Positions 8,454 through 16,394 of a stretch of 64,000 nt of DNA are shown one piece after another; within the stretch, counting starts at the first letter, position 1; each line of letters begins with the position of its first letter. Source of the stretch: Martelella radicis (GTDB taxonomy: Bacteria > Pseudomonadota > Alphaproteobacteria > Rhizobiales > Rhizobiaceae); contig NZ_JACIDZ010000003.1 in NCBI RefSeq assembly GCF_014196625.1, positions 186,001-250,000 on the forward strand, read 5' to 3'. The translations under genes were made by a program, and so were the position numbers. The notes under the pieces are model-generated. The model had not been told where the DNA came from. It made no database searches and saw only the letters and a list, made by a program, of their open reading frames with translations.

Positions 8454-9880
8454 GGGAGATCTATCCGCTCGTCATGTGCGGGGGGGCGGGCATGCGGCTC
8501 TGGCCGCTCTCGCGTCTCAACACGCCCAAGCAGTTTCACCGCATCGGACCGGACAGTCCGCGGACCTTCTTTCAGGCCACGGTGGAACGTCACGGCGGCG
8601 AGGGCTTTCATGTACCCTATGTCAGCGTTGGCATGCGCTATGAGAGCGTGGTGCGGGCCCAGCTCGCCGAGATCGGCCGCGCCGGCGAACTCATGATCGA
8701 AGAGACCGCGCGCAGGACCGGCCCGGCCGTGCTTGCCAGCGCAATCGCGATCAATGAGCGTGATCCCGGTGCGCTGATGGCCGTGCTGCCCTCCGACCAT
8801 CTGATCGAGGGTGATTTCAGCAGCGTGCTCCTGAGCATGCGCAAGCCCGCGCTCGACGGACGGATCGTGCTCTTCGGCATCACGCCAGCCTATCCGGAAG
8901 TCGGTTATGGCTATATCGTCGACAGCGGCCCCAGCGCGCTTTATCCCGGCGGGCGGGATGTGTCTCACTTCATCGAAAAACCCGCTCGCCCAATTGCCGA
9001 ACGGCTGATCGCCGAGGGGCATGCCTACTGGGCTTCGGGCGTCAGCCTGTTTCGTGCCGATGTGCTGATCGCCGAATATCAAAGGCTCGATCCCGAGACC
9101 GTCGCGGTGGTGCGCGAGGCCGTTCGCGATGCCGAGCGCGAGGCCGGCCGCATCGTGCTTTCCGATGTTGCCTTCCGGCGCGCGCACGGTGCCGCGACGG
9201 AAAGCGTTGTGTTTGAAAACAGCGACAAGGTTCTTCTGGCTCCGACCGCCATTTCCTGGAGCGATGTCGGGAGCTGGCGCTCGCTCTATGAGATCGGCGC
9301 CAAGGATGGCGAAGGCAACGTGCTTTCGGGTGATATCGTGCCCGTCGACACGAAGAACTCCTATGTCCGCGCCGCGTCCGGGCGCGTTGTCGCGACCGTC
9401 GGCGTCGACAATCTCGCGATCGTCGATACCGAGGATGCTCTGCTGGTGACTTCGCTCGACCGCACGCAGGATGTGCGCCATGTGCTCGAAGCGCTGGAGA
9501 TGAGGGGCGAAAGCAACGGCGTTCGCGACGGCGATGCGCCGGATGCGCGCGAACTGCCGGTTGCGTCCGGCGATGGCTATGGCGTCTATTCGCTCGAGAT
9601 CGAACCTGGCGCGTCTGTCACACTCGTTCCGCTTGAGGACGAACATCGTGTGCTGACGGTTTGTGCCGGCGCGGTTCAGTGCGAGCGCGGCGGCGAGACC
9701 GGTCGCAAATGGCCCGGGGAAACCGTCAGGGTCGCCGCCGGCAACGTCTGCGTGCTGGGCAATCTCGGCGAGGAGGCGGCTCGTCTGGTCGAGGTGCGTC
9801 ATGCCGTGACCTCGGTCGTGCCAATCAAGGCCGCAGTCGCGGACCGTCCGCGCATGGCCTCGGGCGGGGAGGCGAAATGA
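8450..9880 (+). CDS. algA: Mannose-1-phosphate guanylyltransferase with degenerate isomerase domain
   Basis: 476 aa; ATG 8450 overlaps the previous stop (ATGA). The N-terminal nucleotidyltransferase is intact: MCGGAGMRLWPLSR (10-22), AVLPSDHLIE (111-120), SHFIEKP, and ISWSDVGSWRSLYEIG. This half makes GDP-mannose from mannose-1-phosphate and GTP. The C-terminal cupin normally supplies mannose-6-phosphate isomerase activity with a metal-binding HHHRAEHW motif; here the same place reads TLVPLEDEHRVLTVCAGA, and the later VHRL histidine site reads NVCVLGN. Two of the expected ligands are therefore absent, and the isomerase half is probably inactive. Fructose-6-phosphate entry would then depend on another enzyme. 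Confidence 0.85.
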   Translation: MREIYPLVMCGGAGMRLWPLSRLNTPKQFHRIGPDSPRTFFQATVERHGGEGFHVPYVSVGMRYESVVRAQLAEIGRAGELMIEETARRTGPAVLASAIAINERDPGALMAVLPSDHLIEGDFSSVLLSMRKPALDGRIVLFGITPAYPEVGYGYIVDSGPSALYPGGRDVSHFIEKPARPIAERLIAEGHAYWASGVSLFRADVLIAEYQRLDPETVAVVREAVRDAEREAGRIVLSDVAFRRAHGAATESVVFENSDKVLLAPTAISWSDVGSWRSLYEIGAKDGEGNVLSGDIVPVDTKNSYVRAASGRVVATVGVDNLAIVDTEDALLVTSLDRTQDVRHVLEALEMRGESNGVRDGDAPDARELPVASGDGYGVYSLEIEPGASVTLVPLEDEHRVLTVCAGAVQCERGGETGRKWPGETVRVAAGNVCVLGNLGEEAARLVEVRHAVTSVVPIKAAVADRPRMASGGEAK

Positions 9881-11481
9881 GAAACTTGGAGGGTCTGCGA
9901 GGGCGCGCTGTCGCAGCGGCGCTTTTCCTGGTGGCGGCTTTTGCCGTTGCCGCGCAGGCTTTCGACCGTGACGGTCTCGAGGTAATCAACCGCAATTACG
10001 CGGCGCTGATGTCCGCGCTTGAGGCCGATCCATCGGGCGGCGTCGACGCGCCCCTTAATGCGGCCTATCAGCTTCTGAACCACGGCGAGCATCGTCCGGC
10101 CACATCCGATAGCGCCGCCTCTGTGCGGGGCACGCCAGATATGGAGACTGAGGATCCCGCAAGGCAGGGCGCTGTCGGCAAGGCGCTGCTCGCGCCGCTC
10201 CTGCAGAAAGTGGCGCTTGAGACCGGCAGTATGGGGCACCGCGAACTGATGGAGGCCTCGGCACCCTCTGGCGGCGAGGTGCTGATTGTCAAATCCGGCG
10301 CGCTGACGCTGGGCTCACTGCCAGCCGCGCTTCAATCAAGGGGCTGGTCGGATCTGCTGACCGGCGCCGACGGAAAATATCTCCTGAAAATGCCGCTGGT
10401 GATCCTTGAGGACGGCGTCTTCGTGATCGAACCGGGTGATGAGCTCGAAATGGCGACCGACCGTGGCGCGTTCATCCTCAATTTCGGTTCGCTGGCGATC
10501 ACCGATGCGCTCGTTAAGGGGTCTGCAGCGCAGCCCAGGCTCCCTGATTTTCATCCGTTCATCCAGACTGCCCGCGGCGGCCGCGCCGCGATCACCGGCA
10601 GCAGGTTCACGGGTCTGGGCTTTGACGCACGTCCGTTGATGAGCGGCCTCAGCTTCGCCTCGAGCCCGTTTGCGACGCAAAAGAGCAGGGGCGTGGTGCA
10701 TGACAATGTGTTCGATGATGTCCGTTCTGTGGAGGTCACTGGCATTGACGACTTCGAGTTCGTTCGCAACCGCATTCAGCATGCGCGCGGCATTGGCCTC
10801 CGGCTGGAGCAACTAAAGGGGGGGACCATCCGCGACAACGTGATTGTCGCAAGCGGAATGCACGGCATTCTGGCGATCGGAAGCACCGGACTTGATATTG
10901 ACGGCAATATAGCTGCCGAAAACGGCGGACGCGGTTTTTTCGGGCGCGACGGGATCGGCCACCTGACGGTCAGCGACAATGTTCTTGTGGCAAATCGGGA
11001 AGAGGGCATCTCGATTGCCGGCGGGTCGTGCGTCGACATCCGCGGAAATGCCGTGTTGCGCAACCGCCAGGACGGCATCACCATCGCGCAGAGCCTCGGG
11101 ATCAGGCTTGCCGGCAATCTTCTGGTGCGCAATCAGGGATCCGGAATTTCGATCAATGACAGTATCTCTCCCGCAGACAGCGTCGAGGTTTCGCAAAACC
11201 GTTTCGTTGCCAATAATGTCGGTCTTTCGGCAGAGCGTTTCGCCACTATCCGGCTCAGCGGCAACAATTTCTCCGACCAACTTCCGGTTCTTTTCGGCGA
11301 TGCGCTTCAATACGAGACCCCGCGCTATCTCGGTTGGGCTCGCTCCAATGGCGAAAAGCCGGACGCCGTTTTCGAGATTTCCTCGGCGCGCGGCGGATCA
11401 CCGCTGATTTTCCAGGGCGACAGCACTGGCATGTTCCGCCTTTCCGACATGACCGGCTGCCATTTCAAGGAGCTTGATTGA
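9877..11481 (+). CDS. algG: AlgG-like periplasmic beta-helix protein lacking the DPHD motif
   Basis: 534 aa (Pseudomonas AlgG about 543), ATG 9877 overlapping the algA stop. A signal peptide (about 10-28, ending AVAAQA) targets the periplasm. From about residue 230 a right-handed parallel beta-helix is obvious: repeated turns such as ITGSRFTGLGF, VVHDNVFDDV, GTIRDNVIVASGMHGI, LTVSDNVLVANREEGI. AlgG is a mannuronan C5-epimerase whose catalytic DPHD lies in the turn before the TVYG-like turn. Here that turn is GIGLRLEQLKGG (residues 305-316), with no DPHD anywhere in the protein. The fold and place in the operon support AlgG ancestry; epimerisation by the known mechanism is unlikely. A polymer-guiding role is inferred. 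Confidence 0.8.
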   Translation: MRNLEGLRGRAVAAALFLVAAFAVAAQAFDRDGLEVINRNYAALMSALEADPSGGVDAPLNAAYQLLNHGEHRPATSDSAASVRGTPDMETEDPARQGAVGKALLAPLLQKVALETGSMGHRELMEASAPSGGEVLIVKSGALTLGSLPAALQSRGWSDLLTGADGKYLLKMPLVILEDGVFVIEPGDELEMATDRGAFILNFGSLAITDALVKGSAAQPRLPDFHPFIQTARGGRAAITGSRFTGLGFDARPLMSGLSFASSPFATQKSRGVVHDNVFDDVRSVEVTGIDDFEFVRNRIQHARGIGLRLEQLKGGTIRDNVIVASGMHGILAIGSTGLDIDGNIAAENGGRGFFGRDGIGHLTVSDNVLVANREEGISIAGGSCVDIRGNAVLRNRQDGITIAQSLGIRLAGNLLVRNQGSGISINDSISPADSVEVSQNRFVANNVGLSAERFATIRLSGNNFSDQLPVLFGDALQYETPRYLGWARSNGEKPDAVFEISSARGGSPLIFQGDSTGMFRLSDMTGCHFKELD

Positions 11482-11482
11482 G

Positions 11483-12295
11483 ATGGCGTGGCGCCTGTCG
11501 GATACCGGTCGTCAGCTTGCCCCGCGTTCAGGCGGCGTCCTGTCATGCCTGCTTCTGCTTGCCTGCCTCTCGATCGCGCCCGAGGCCGCAAGGGCCGGTA
11601 TGATCCGCCCGTCGCCTGGGGCCGGCAATGCCATGGAACAGGAACGTCCCATCGTCCCGGTTGACAGTCGTTACGCCACGCAGCCAGGCCTGAAGGCGAT
11701 CCGAGACAAGCTCGTCGCCGACCAGCCGGTGACCACGGCCGAACTCAGAGTGCTCGCCAATGCCGGAGACGGGCTTGCCGCCTATGCGCTCGCCGAACGC
11801 TACACCGAAAGCGGCCGGGCGGAACTCAGGGCGGACGCCGCGTTCTACTACGCGGTTGCCGTCGCCAGGGGACGGACCTACGCTATCAGCCCGCTTGTGA
11901 ACATCCTGACGGACGGCAAGACCGACATTCCGCAGGCGAGCCTCGACAATATTGAAAGAGCGCTGCTGTTGCAGGCAAGCGAGGGCGACAAGGACGCGAT
12001 CGACGTCCTGTCGAAATTCTACCTGCAGGGCCAGCCATTCGGCTTTCGCCCGGCCATGGCCGAGCAACTCATGAAAGCAGGAGCCTCCGGGGCGGATGAC
12101 AGCGAGCTGGCCTTGCGCGCCGCCCTCTGGCTTGCTTCGAAGGAACCGCGCGATCCGGCGGAAATTCTCGAGATCCGCCGTTTTCTCGCAATCGCGCTCG
12201 AAAGCTCCGATCTCAGCGTGCGCACGGCCGCGGAAAACCTGATGCGCTCCTATCCGGCGCCCGAGATGGTCAAAGAGGAGGACGGTGATGGATAA
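11483..12295 (+). CDS. Secreted Sel1/TPR-like protein of the alginate-like operon
   Basis: 270 aa. ATG 11483 is chosen over an in-frame TTG at 11474 because AAGGAG sits 10 nt before the ATG but almost touches the TTG. The N-terminus has a hydrophobic export signal containing LLAC, which could be a lipobox, or be cleaved by signal peptidase I after EAARA. The mature part contains alpha-helical Sel1-type segments (LRVLANAGDGLAAYALAERY, LLQASEGDKDAIDVLSKFYL). Such solenoids act as protein-binding scaffolds; AlgK is the Pseudomonas counterpart. It is smaller than AlgK and may be a second, split or duplicated scaffold subunit. Exact partner unknown. Confidence 0.65.
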   Translation: MAWRLSDTGRQLAPRSGGVLSCLLLLACLSIAPEAARAGMIRPSPGAGNAMEQERPIVPVDSRYATQPGLKAIRDKLVADQPVTTAELRVLANAGDGLAAYALAERYTESGRAELRADAAFYYAVAVARGRTYAISPLVNILTDGKTDIPQASLDNIERALLLQASEGDKDAIDVLSKFYLQGQPFGFRPAMAEQLMKAGASGADDSELALRAALWLASKEPRDPAEILEIRRFLAIALESSDLSVRTAAENLMRSYPAPEMVKEEDGDG

Positions 12296-13607
12296 GGCCG
12301 GTTTGACGACGACGGCTCTGCTTGTGGTCATGGCTGCGACCGGCGGTGCTCTGGCCCAGCAGGACACTTCGCAGACGCCGGTAAAGCCGTTTCAGATGAC
12401 GCAGGACCAGCCGGCGCCGCAGCCGCAACAGCCTGTGCAGACGCCAGCCGAGCAGGATACGCAGGCGGCGCAGGAGCCCGCCGCTCAGACGGTGGAGGAG
12501 ACGGTCACGCCGAGGCCGCAGACCACTCAGCCTCCCCAGCCGTCACCGCAGGAGGAAGCGGCGGTGTCATCACCGGAGGCCGGACAAGCGCCTCCCGCCG
12601 ACAATCCGCCGCAGACCGCCATGGCCGATCAGGCTGCGCAGACGTCGCAATATGGCTGTGCCAATCTCGAGGATCTCGATCCCCCGGCGCTTGAAGGTCC
12701 GAACGGATTCTTCTTCACCGTCATGGACGATATCGCCATGCAGCAGGTTGCCGATCCCGCGCTCGTGGAGAGCATCAGCGATCTTGCCAAACGCCTGCGC
12801 GCGCGCGGCACGGTGCTGGTCTATGTCCCGGTTCCGAGCAAGAGCCAGGCGATGCCGGACGAAGTTCCGGAGGCGGCCTGGGTCTATGGTTATAACGAAA
12901 GCGTCAATGCGGAGATTTACGATCACGCGCTGTCGCGGCTGAACGCGGCGGATGTCGTCGCTGTCGATCTGAAGTCGGCCCTTCAGAAAGCCGATCCGGC
13001 TACGCCGCCTTTCCAGAAGGTTGATCCGCTGTGGACACCCGAGGGCGCGCGCCTTGCCGCCGAGGCGGTCGCGCAGACGCTCAAATCCCTGCCGGCCTAT
13101 CGCAAGGCGAACCTGATGACCTTCAAGACGACCGAAGAGGGGCAGGTCACGCGGCCTTCCGAGCTACGGACCGCACTTCAGACATATTGCAGCGATCCGC
13201 TTCCTCCGGTTTTCGAGAAACGGTACGAGACGGCAGGCGAGGAGGCTTATGCCGCCGATCGGCCTTTCAATGTTCTGGGGGCAGACGCGCCGGCCCCGGC
13301 CGTCCTTGTCGGATCGCGCTTTTCCGCTGGCGGCCAGAGCCATTTCGACGGCTTTCTGAAACAGGCCTCTGGTCTTGACGTGAGCAATCGCGCAAGCGCC
13401 GATTCCTACCCCTTCCAGTCGATTGATGGCTATCTTCAGTCGCAGGACTTCCAGGACCATCCGCCGCTGTTCCTGATATGGGAGGTGCCGGCGGGCAGCA
13501 ATCTGGCCCGTTTCGGGCCGCTGCCCTGGCTGACGCTATCGGCGAACGCGGCCGGAGATTGCTCCAATGAGAACGCGACCTGCGGCGAAAGCGGAGCAGA
13601 AAAATGA
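12288..13607 (+). CDS. AlgX/AlgJ-like SGNH protein, catalytic His replaced
   Basis: 439 aa, ATG 12288 with AGGAGG 6 nt upstream; overlaps the preceding gene by 8 nt. Signal peptide 1-23, then a Pro/Gln-rich linker (about 25-120), then an AlgX/AlgJ-type SGNH domain from YGCANLEDLDPPALEGPNGFFF. AlgX and AlgJ acetylate alginate using an Asp-x-His-Trp pair and a serine in a GTSYS motif. The serine is present (VGSRFS, Ser346) and followed by the family's FDGFLKQ and LIWEVP motifs. The D-T-H-W site is DPLW (Asp246, Leu248), so the catalytic histidine is lost. The family is well supported; activity is doubtful. Which of AlgX or AlgJ is closer cannot be decided by eye. Confidence 0.78.
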   Translation: MDKAGLTTTALLVVMAATGGALAQQDTSQTPVKPFQMTQDQPAPQPQQPVQTPAEQDTQAAQEPAAQTVEETVTPRPQTTQPPQPSPQEEAAVSSPEAGQAPPADNPPQTAMADQAAQTSQYGCANLEDLDPPALEGPNGFFFTVMDDIAMQQVADPALVESISDLAKRLRARGTVLVYVPVPSKSQAMPDEVPEAAWVYGYNESVNAEIYDHALSRLNAADVVAVDLKSALQKADPATPPFQKVDPLWTPEGARLAAEAVAQTLKSLPAYRKANLMTFKTTEEGQVTRPSELRTALQTYCSDPLPPVFEKRYETAGEEAYAADRPFNVLGADAPAPAVLVGSRFSAGGQSHFDGFLKQASGLDVSNRASADSYPFQSIDGYLQSQDFQDHPPLFLIWEVPAGSNLARFGPLPWLTLSANAAGDCSNENATCGESGAEK

Positions 13608-16381
13608 TGGCTCGCTCCCGAAAAGTCCGGCCCGGTTTCTTCCGCGCGATGACGGCTGGACTGCTCAGCCTTGTCCTGTTTGGCGGAAGCGCGACGGTGG
13701 CCCGGGCGGAAAAGCCCGTGGTCGATTTCCGCCCGCCGGATATCCAGCCGGCCAAGGTCTGCGCGCAGCGCAAGTCCGATGACATGCTGAAGCTTCAATG
13801 GTCGTCCTGGGACGGCGAGCGCCTGCCGCCGGGCATTGAGTATCGCGATCTGGACACTGAACTGGCGCGGCTGCGCAATATCGATGCTGTGAAATATTTC
13901 GATACCATCAAGAACGCCTATAATCTGCGCGCCAAGGTCGATCCCTACTACAACCGGACGGCCTATCTTCTGGACATGATCGCGCTTTATGTGGAAGCCG
14001 AGCGGTTTGCCGATCTGCGCGCAACGGGCTTCGTGGCGGAACTGGAAGCGATCGGGCCAGCGGCCTCGGCATCAACCGTCAATTTTCTCGGGGACCTTTA
14101 CCTTGAGGGCCGCGCCGTGCCGCAAAACGAACAGCGCGGTCTGCAGCGCAAGCTCCAGGCTGCCTATAACGGCAATCCAAACGCGGTGCTCGATCTTGCC
14201 GAGCGAACGGCCAAGGGACAGAGCGTACCCGGCTGGGACATGCCGCCCAAGCTCGCCTTCACCCTCGGTTTCTCCTCGCTTCTCGGAAATCTCGACAACG
14301 GGATCTGCGATCGCGTCCGCCGTATCGCCAGGGCTTTCGAGACGGGTGAGGCCATTGCTCAGGACCATGCGCTGGCGGAGGAATGGTATCGCTTCGCCGC
14401 CGAGCTCGGCGATCCGGAGGCAGCATGGAAGGCTGCACGCTACCAGCTTTCCGGCGACGGGCTCGAACAGGACGATACGCTGCTGATGCGCTATCTCACA
14501 CAGGCCTATGAAGCCGGCATCGTTCCGGCGCGTCTTGCAATGGGTTCGCTCTATGAACAGGGCCGGCTTCTGACCCCGGACCCGGTGGCGGCGATGCGCA
14601 TCTACGACGAACTCGCTCAGGATGGAAGTCAGGAAGGGCTGATTGCAGCGATCAGGCTGCAGGAGAAGCAGGGCCTCGAAACCGAGGAAGACAAGCAGAA
14701 ATATCGCGACCGGCTGGTCAAGCTCGCACGTTTTCCCGACGCGCCGGGCTGGCCATTCTCCCGGCTCGGGACAATGCTGCAGGAGGAAAACGGGATATTC
14801 GCGCAGGAAGGTGCGCGCGAGAGCCTGTTTCAGGAGGCCGCCAGGCGCGACGACCCGGAGGGCAAGCTTCAACTCGGCCGCCTTTACCTCCAAAGGGGCA
14901 ACGAAGCCGACCGGCAGAAGGCCATTGCGCTGTTTGAGGATCTTGTGGCCAAGGACGGCAAGTCGCTCGCCATCGATGACCTGAGGAACGCGCTTTTATG
15001 CCGTGCGCCAGACGGCCCCGAGGCCCGCCGCTGGGAGGCGTGGCAGGCGCTCGATCCCGACAACCTGGCCGAACTGCCCGATCACATCGATGCCGAAGAT
15101 CTCTCAAAGCCCGAGATCGCCGATGCCCTGGCACGCCTGCAGGCCGCAGCGCTCGGCGGCAGCGGCCAGGCGGCGGGGCGGCTGACGACCATCCTTTCCG
15201 ATCTGAAGCCGGCGCTGTTTCGGGACATCGTCGCCCATTGGCGGACGATGATGACCGGCAGGGCCGGCGGTGAGGCATCTGTGCTGCAGGCGGCCTATTC
15301 GGCGGCGCCCGACGATGACAGCCGCACCGAAATCTTTAACGCCCTGAAGACCCTTGCCGACAGTGGCGATCCCTATGCCAAGACCGCGCTTGCCGAAATC
15401 TATCTGGCCGATGTGCCTGCCGACGCGGTGGTCGATGATGAGACGCTTGAAAAGGCGACTGCGTTGATCGAGGCGGTCGGCGGAAGCGTCAAGGGCTCGA
15501 GCCTATGGCGGCTCGACGATGCCTATCGCGATGCGGGCAAGAAGAAATACCAGCCATCCGATGCGATGTTGGCCGAGATCGCGACGGTCGGCGATTTCGA
15601 GGCGATGCTGTTTGCCGCCGCGCGTTCGCCGGACGAAGACACCGCTACATTCTACTACAATCGCGCCCTGACGGTCATGCCGTGTGATCTCAACGCGCTT
15701 GCGCGCAAGGCGCGTTACGCTCTTGATGCCGGGCGGCCGGACGAGGCTCTGGATGCGCTTGACGCAGCGCTTGCGCTGTCGCCGGAACAGGCCTGGCAAC
15801 AGGTCAAGCTTGCCGATATCTATCTGGCGCTCGGCTCGATTGAGGATCGCAAGGAAGCTTATGATCTCTACGTGGCGGCTTTCCGCCAGGGATACGAGCC
15901 GGCTGTATGGCGGCTGCTCGACTGGTTCTCAAGCAGCGATGGTCCTTTCTATGATGAGGCGCTGCATGAGGAATTGCTGCTTCACCAATTGAGAAATGCG
16001 GGCCCTGCCGAACTTTACAGTGCAGTTGCCAAGCTCAGGAACGCACCGAAGAGCGTCTTCGATAATATTATTGCCCAGTTTGATCTCAAGGAAGCCTATC
16101 GCGGAGCGGCCACATCCGGCGAACCGGTCGCCATGCGCGAGCTTTCCAAGCTGCTGCTGAAGGAAGGATCGCCGCCCGATGAGGTCCAGGAGGCGGCTAA
16201 ATGGCTCAACAGTGCCGCGCAGGCCGGCGACCCCGAGGCCATGCTGATGCTGGCGCAATCCTATGCCTTCGGTCTCGGCATGGATCCGTCGGCGGAAAAG
16301 GCCAGGCAGTGGCTGCAGGCGGCCGCGAGCGCCGGCGACGAGACGGCCGGGAACTTGCTCTCCATCATGCGCGTACAGTAG
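13604..16381 (+). CDS. Very large AlgK-like Sel1/TPR periplasmic protein
   Basis: 925 aa, ATG 13604 overlapping the previous stop (ATGA). A signal peptide (about 12-35, ending VARA) is present, without an obvious lipobox. Most of the protein is an alpha-helical solenoid with many Sel1-like repeats, for example AEEWYRFAAELGDPEAAWKA, and near the C-terminus AAKWLNSAAQAGDPEAMLML and ARQWLQAAASAGDETA; classic TPR-like repeats occur about 680-740. Pseudomonas AlgK is about 475 aa, so this protein is roughly double. AlgK holds the periplasmic alginate complex together and helps the AlgE outer-membrane porin. No AlgE homologue occurs in the window, so its outer-membrane partner is unknown. Confidence 0.72.
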   Translation: MMARSRKVRPGFFRAMTAGLLSLVLFGGSATVARAEKPVVDFRPPDIQPAKVCAQRKSDDMLKLQWSSWDGERLPPGIEYRDLDTELARLRNIDAVKYFDTIKNAYNLRAKVDPYYNRTAYLLDMIALYVEAERFADLRATGFVAELEAIGPAASASTVNFLGDLYLEGRAVPQNEQRGLQRKLQAAYNGNPNAVLDLAERTAKGQSVPGWDMPPKLAFTLGFSSLLGNLDNGICDRVRRIARAFETGEAIAQDHALAEEWYRFAAELGDPEAAWKAARYQLSGDGLEQDDTLLMRYLTQAYEAGIVPARLAMGSLYEQGRLLTPDPVAAMRIYDELAQDGSQEGLIAAIRLQEKQGLETEEDKQKYRDRLVKLARFPDAPGWPFSRLGTMLQEENGIFAQEGARESLFQEAARRDDPEGKLQLGRLYLQRGNEADRQKAIALFEDLVAKDGKSLAIDDLRNALLCRAPDGPEARRWEAWQALDPDNLAELPDHIDAEDLSKPEIADALARLQAAALGGSGQAAGRLTTILSDLKPALFRDIVAHWRTMMTGRAGGEASVLQAAYSAAPDDDSRTEIFNALKTLADSGDPYAKTALAEIYLADVPADAVVDDETLEKATALIEAVGGSVKGSSLWRLDDAYRDAGKKKYQPSDAMLAEIATVGDFEAMLFAAARSPDEDTATFYYNRALTVMPCDLNALARKARYALDAGRPDEALDALDAALALSPEQAWQQVKLADIYLALGSIEDRKEAYDLYVAAFRQGYEPAVWRLLDWFSSSDGPFYDEALHEELLLHQLRNAGPAELYSAVAKLRNAPKSVFDNIIAQFDLKEAYRGAATSGEPVAMRELSKLLLKEGSPPDEVQEAAKWLNSAAQAGDPEAMLMLAQSYAFGLGMDPSAEKARQWLQAAASAGDETAGNLLSIMRVQ

Positions 16382-16394
16382 AGGTAACCGGATC

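Noticed and set aside
9661-9876. Upstream extension of the AlgG-like frame
   Set aside because: It lies inside algA and reads as Arg/Gly-rich shadow sequence; the ATG at 9877 gives a signal peptide and an ATGA overlap.
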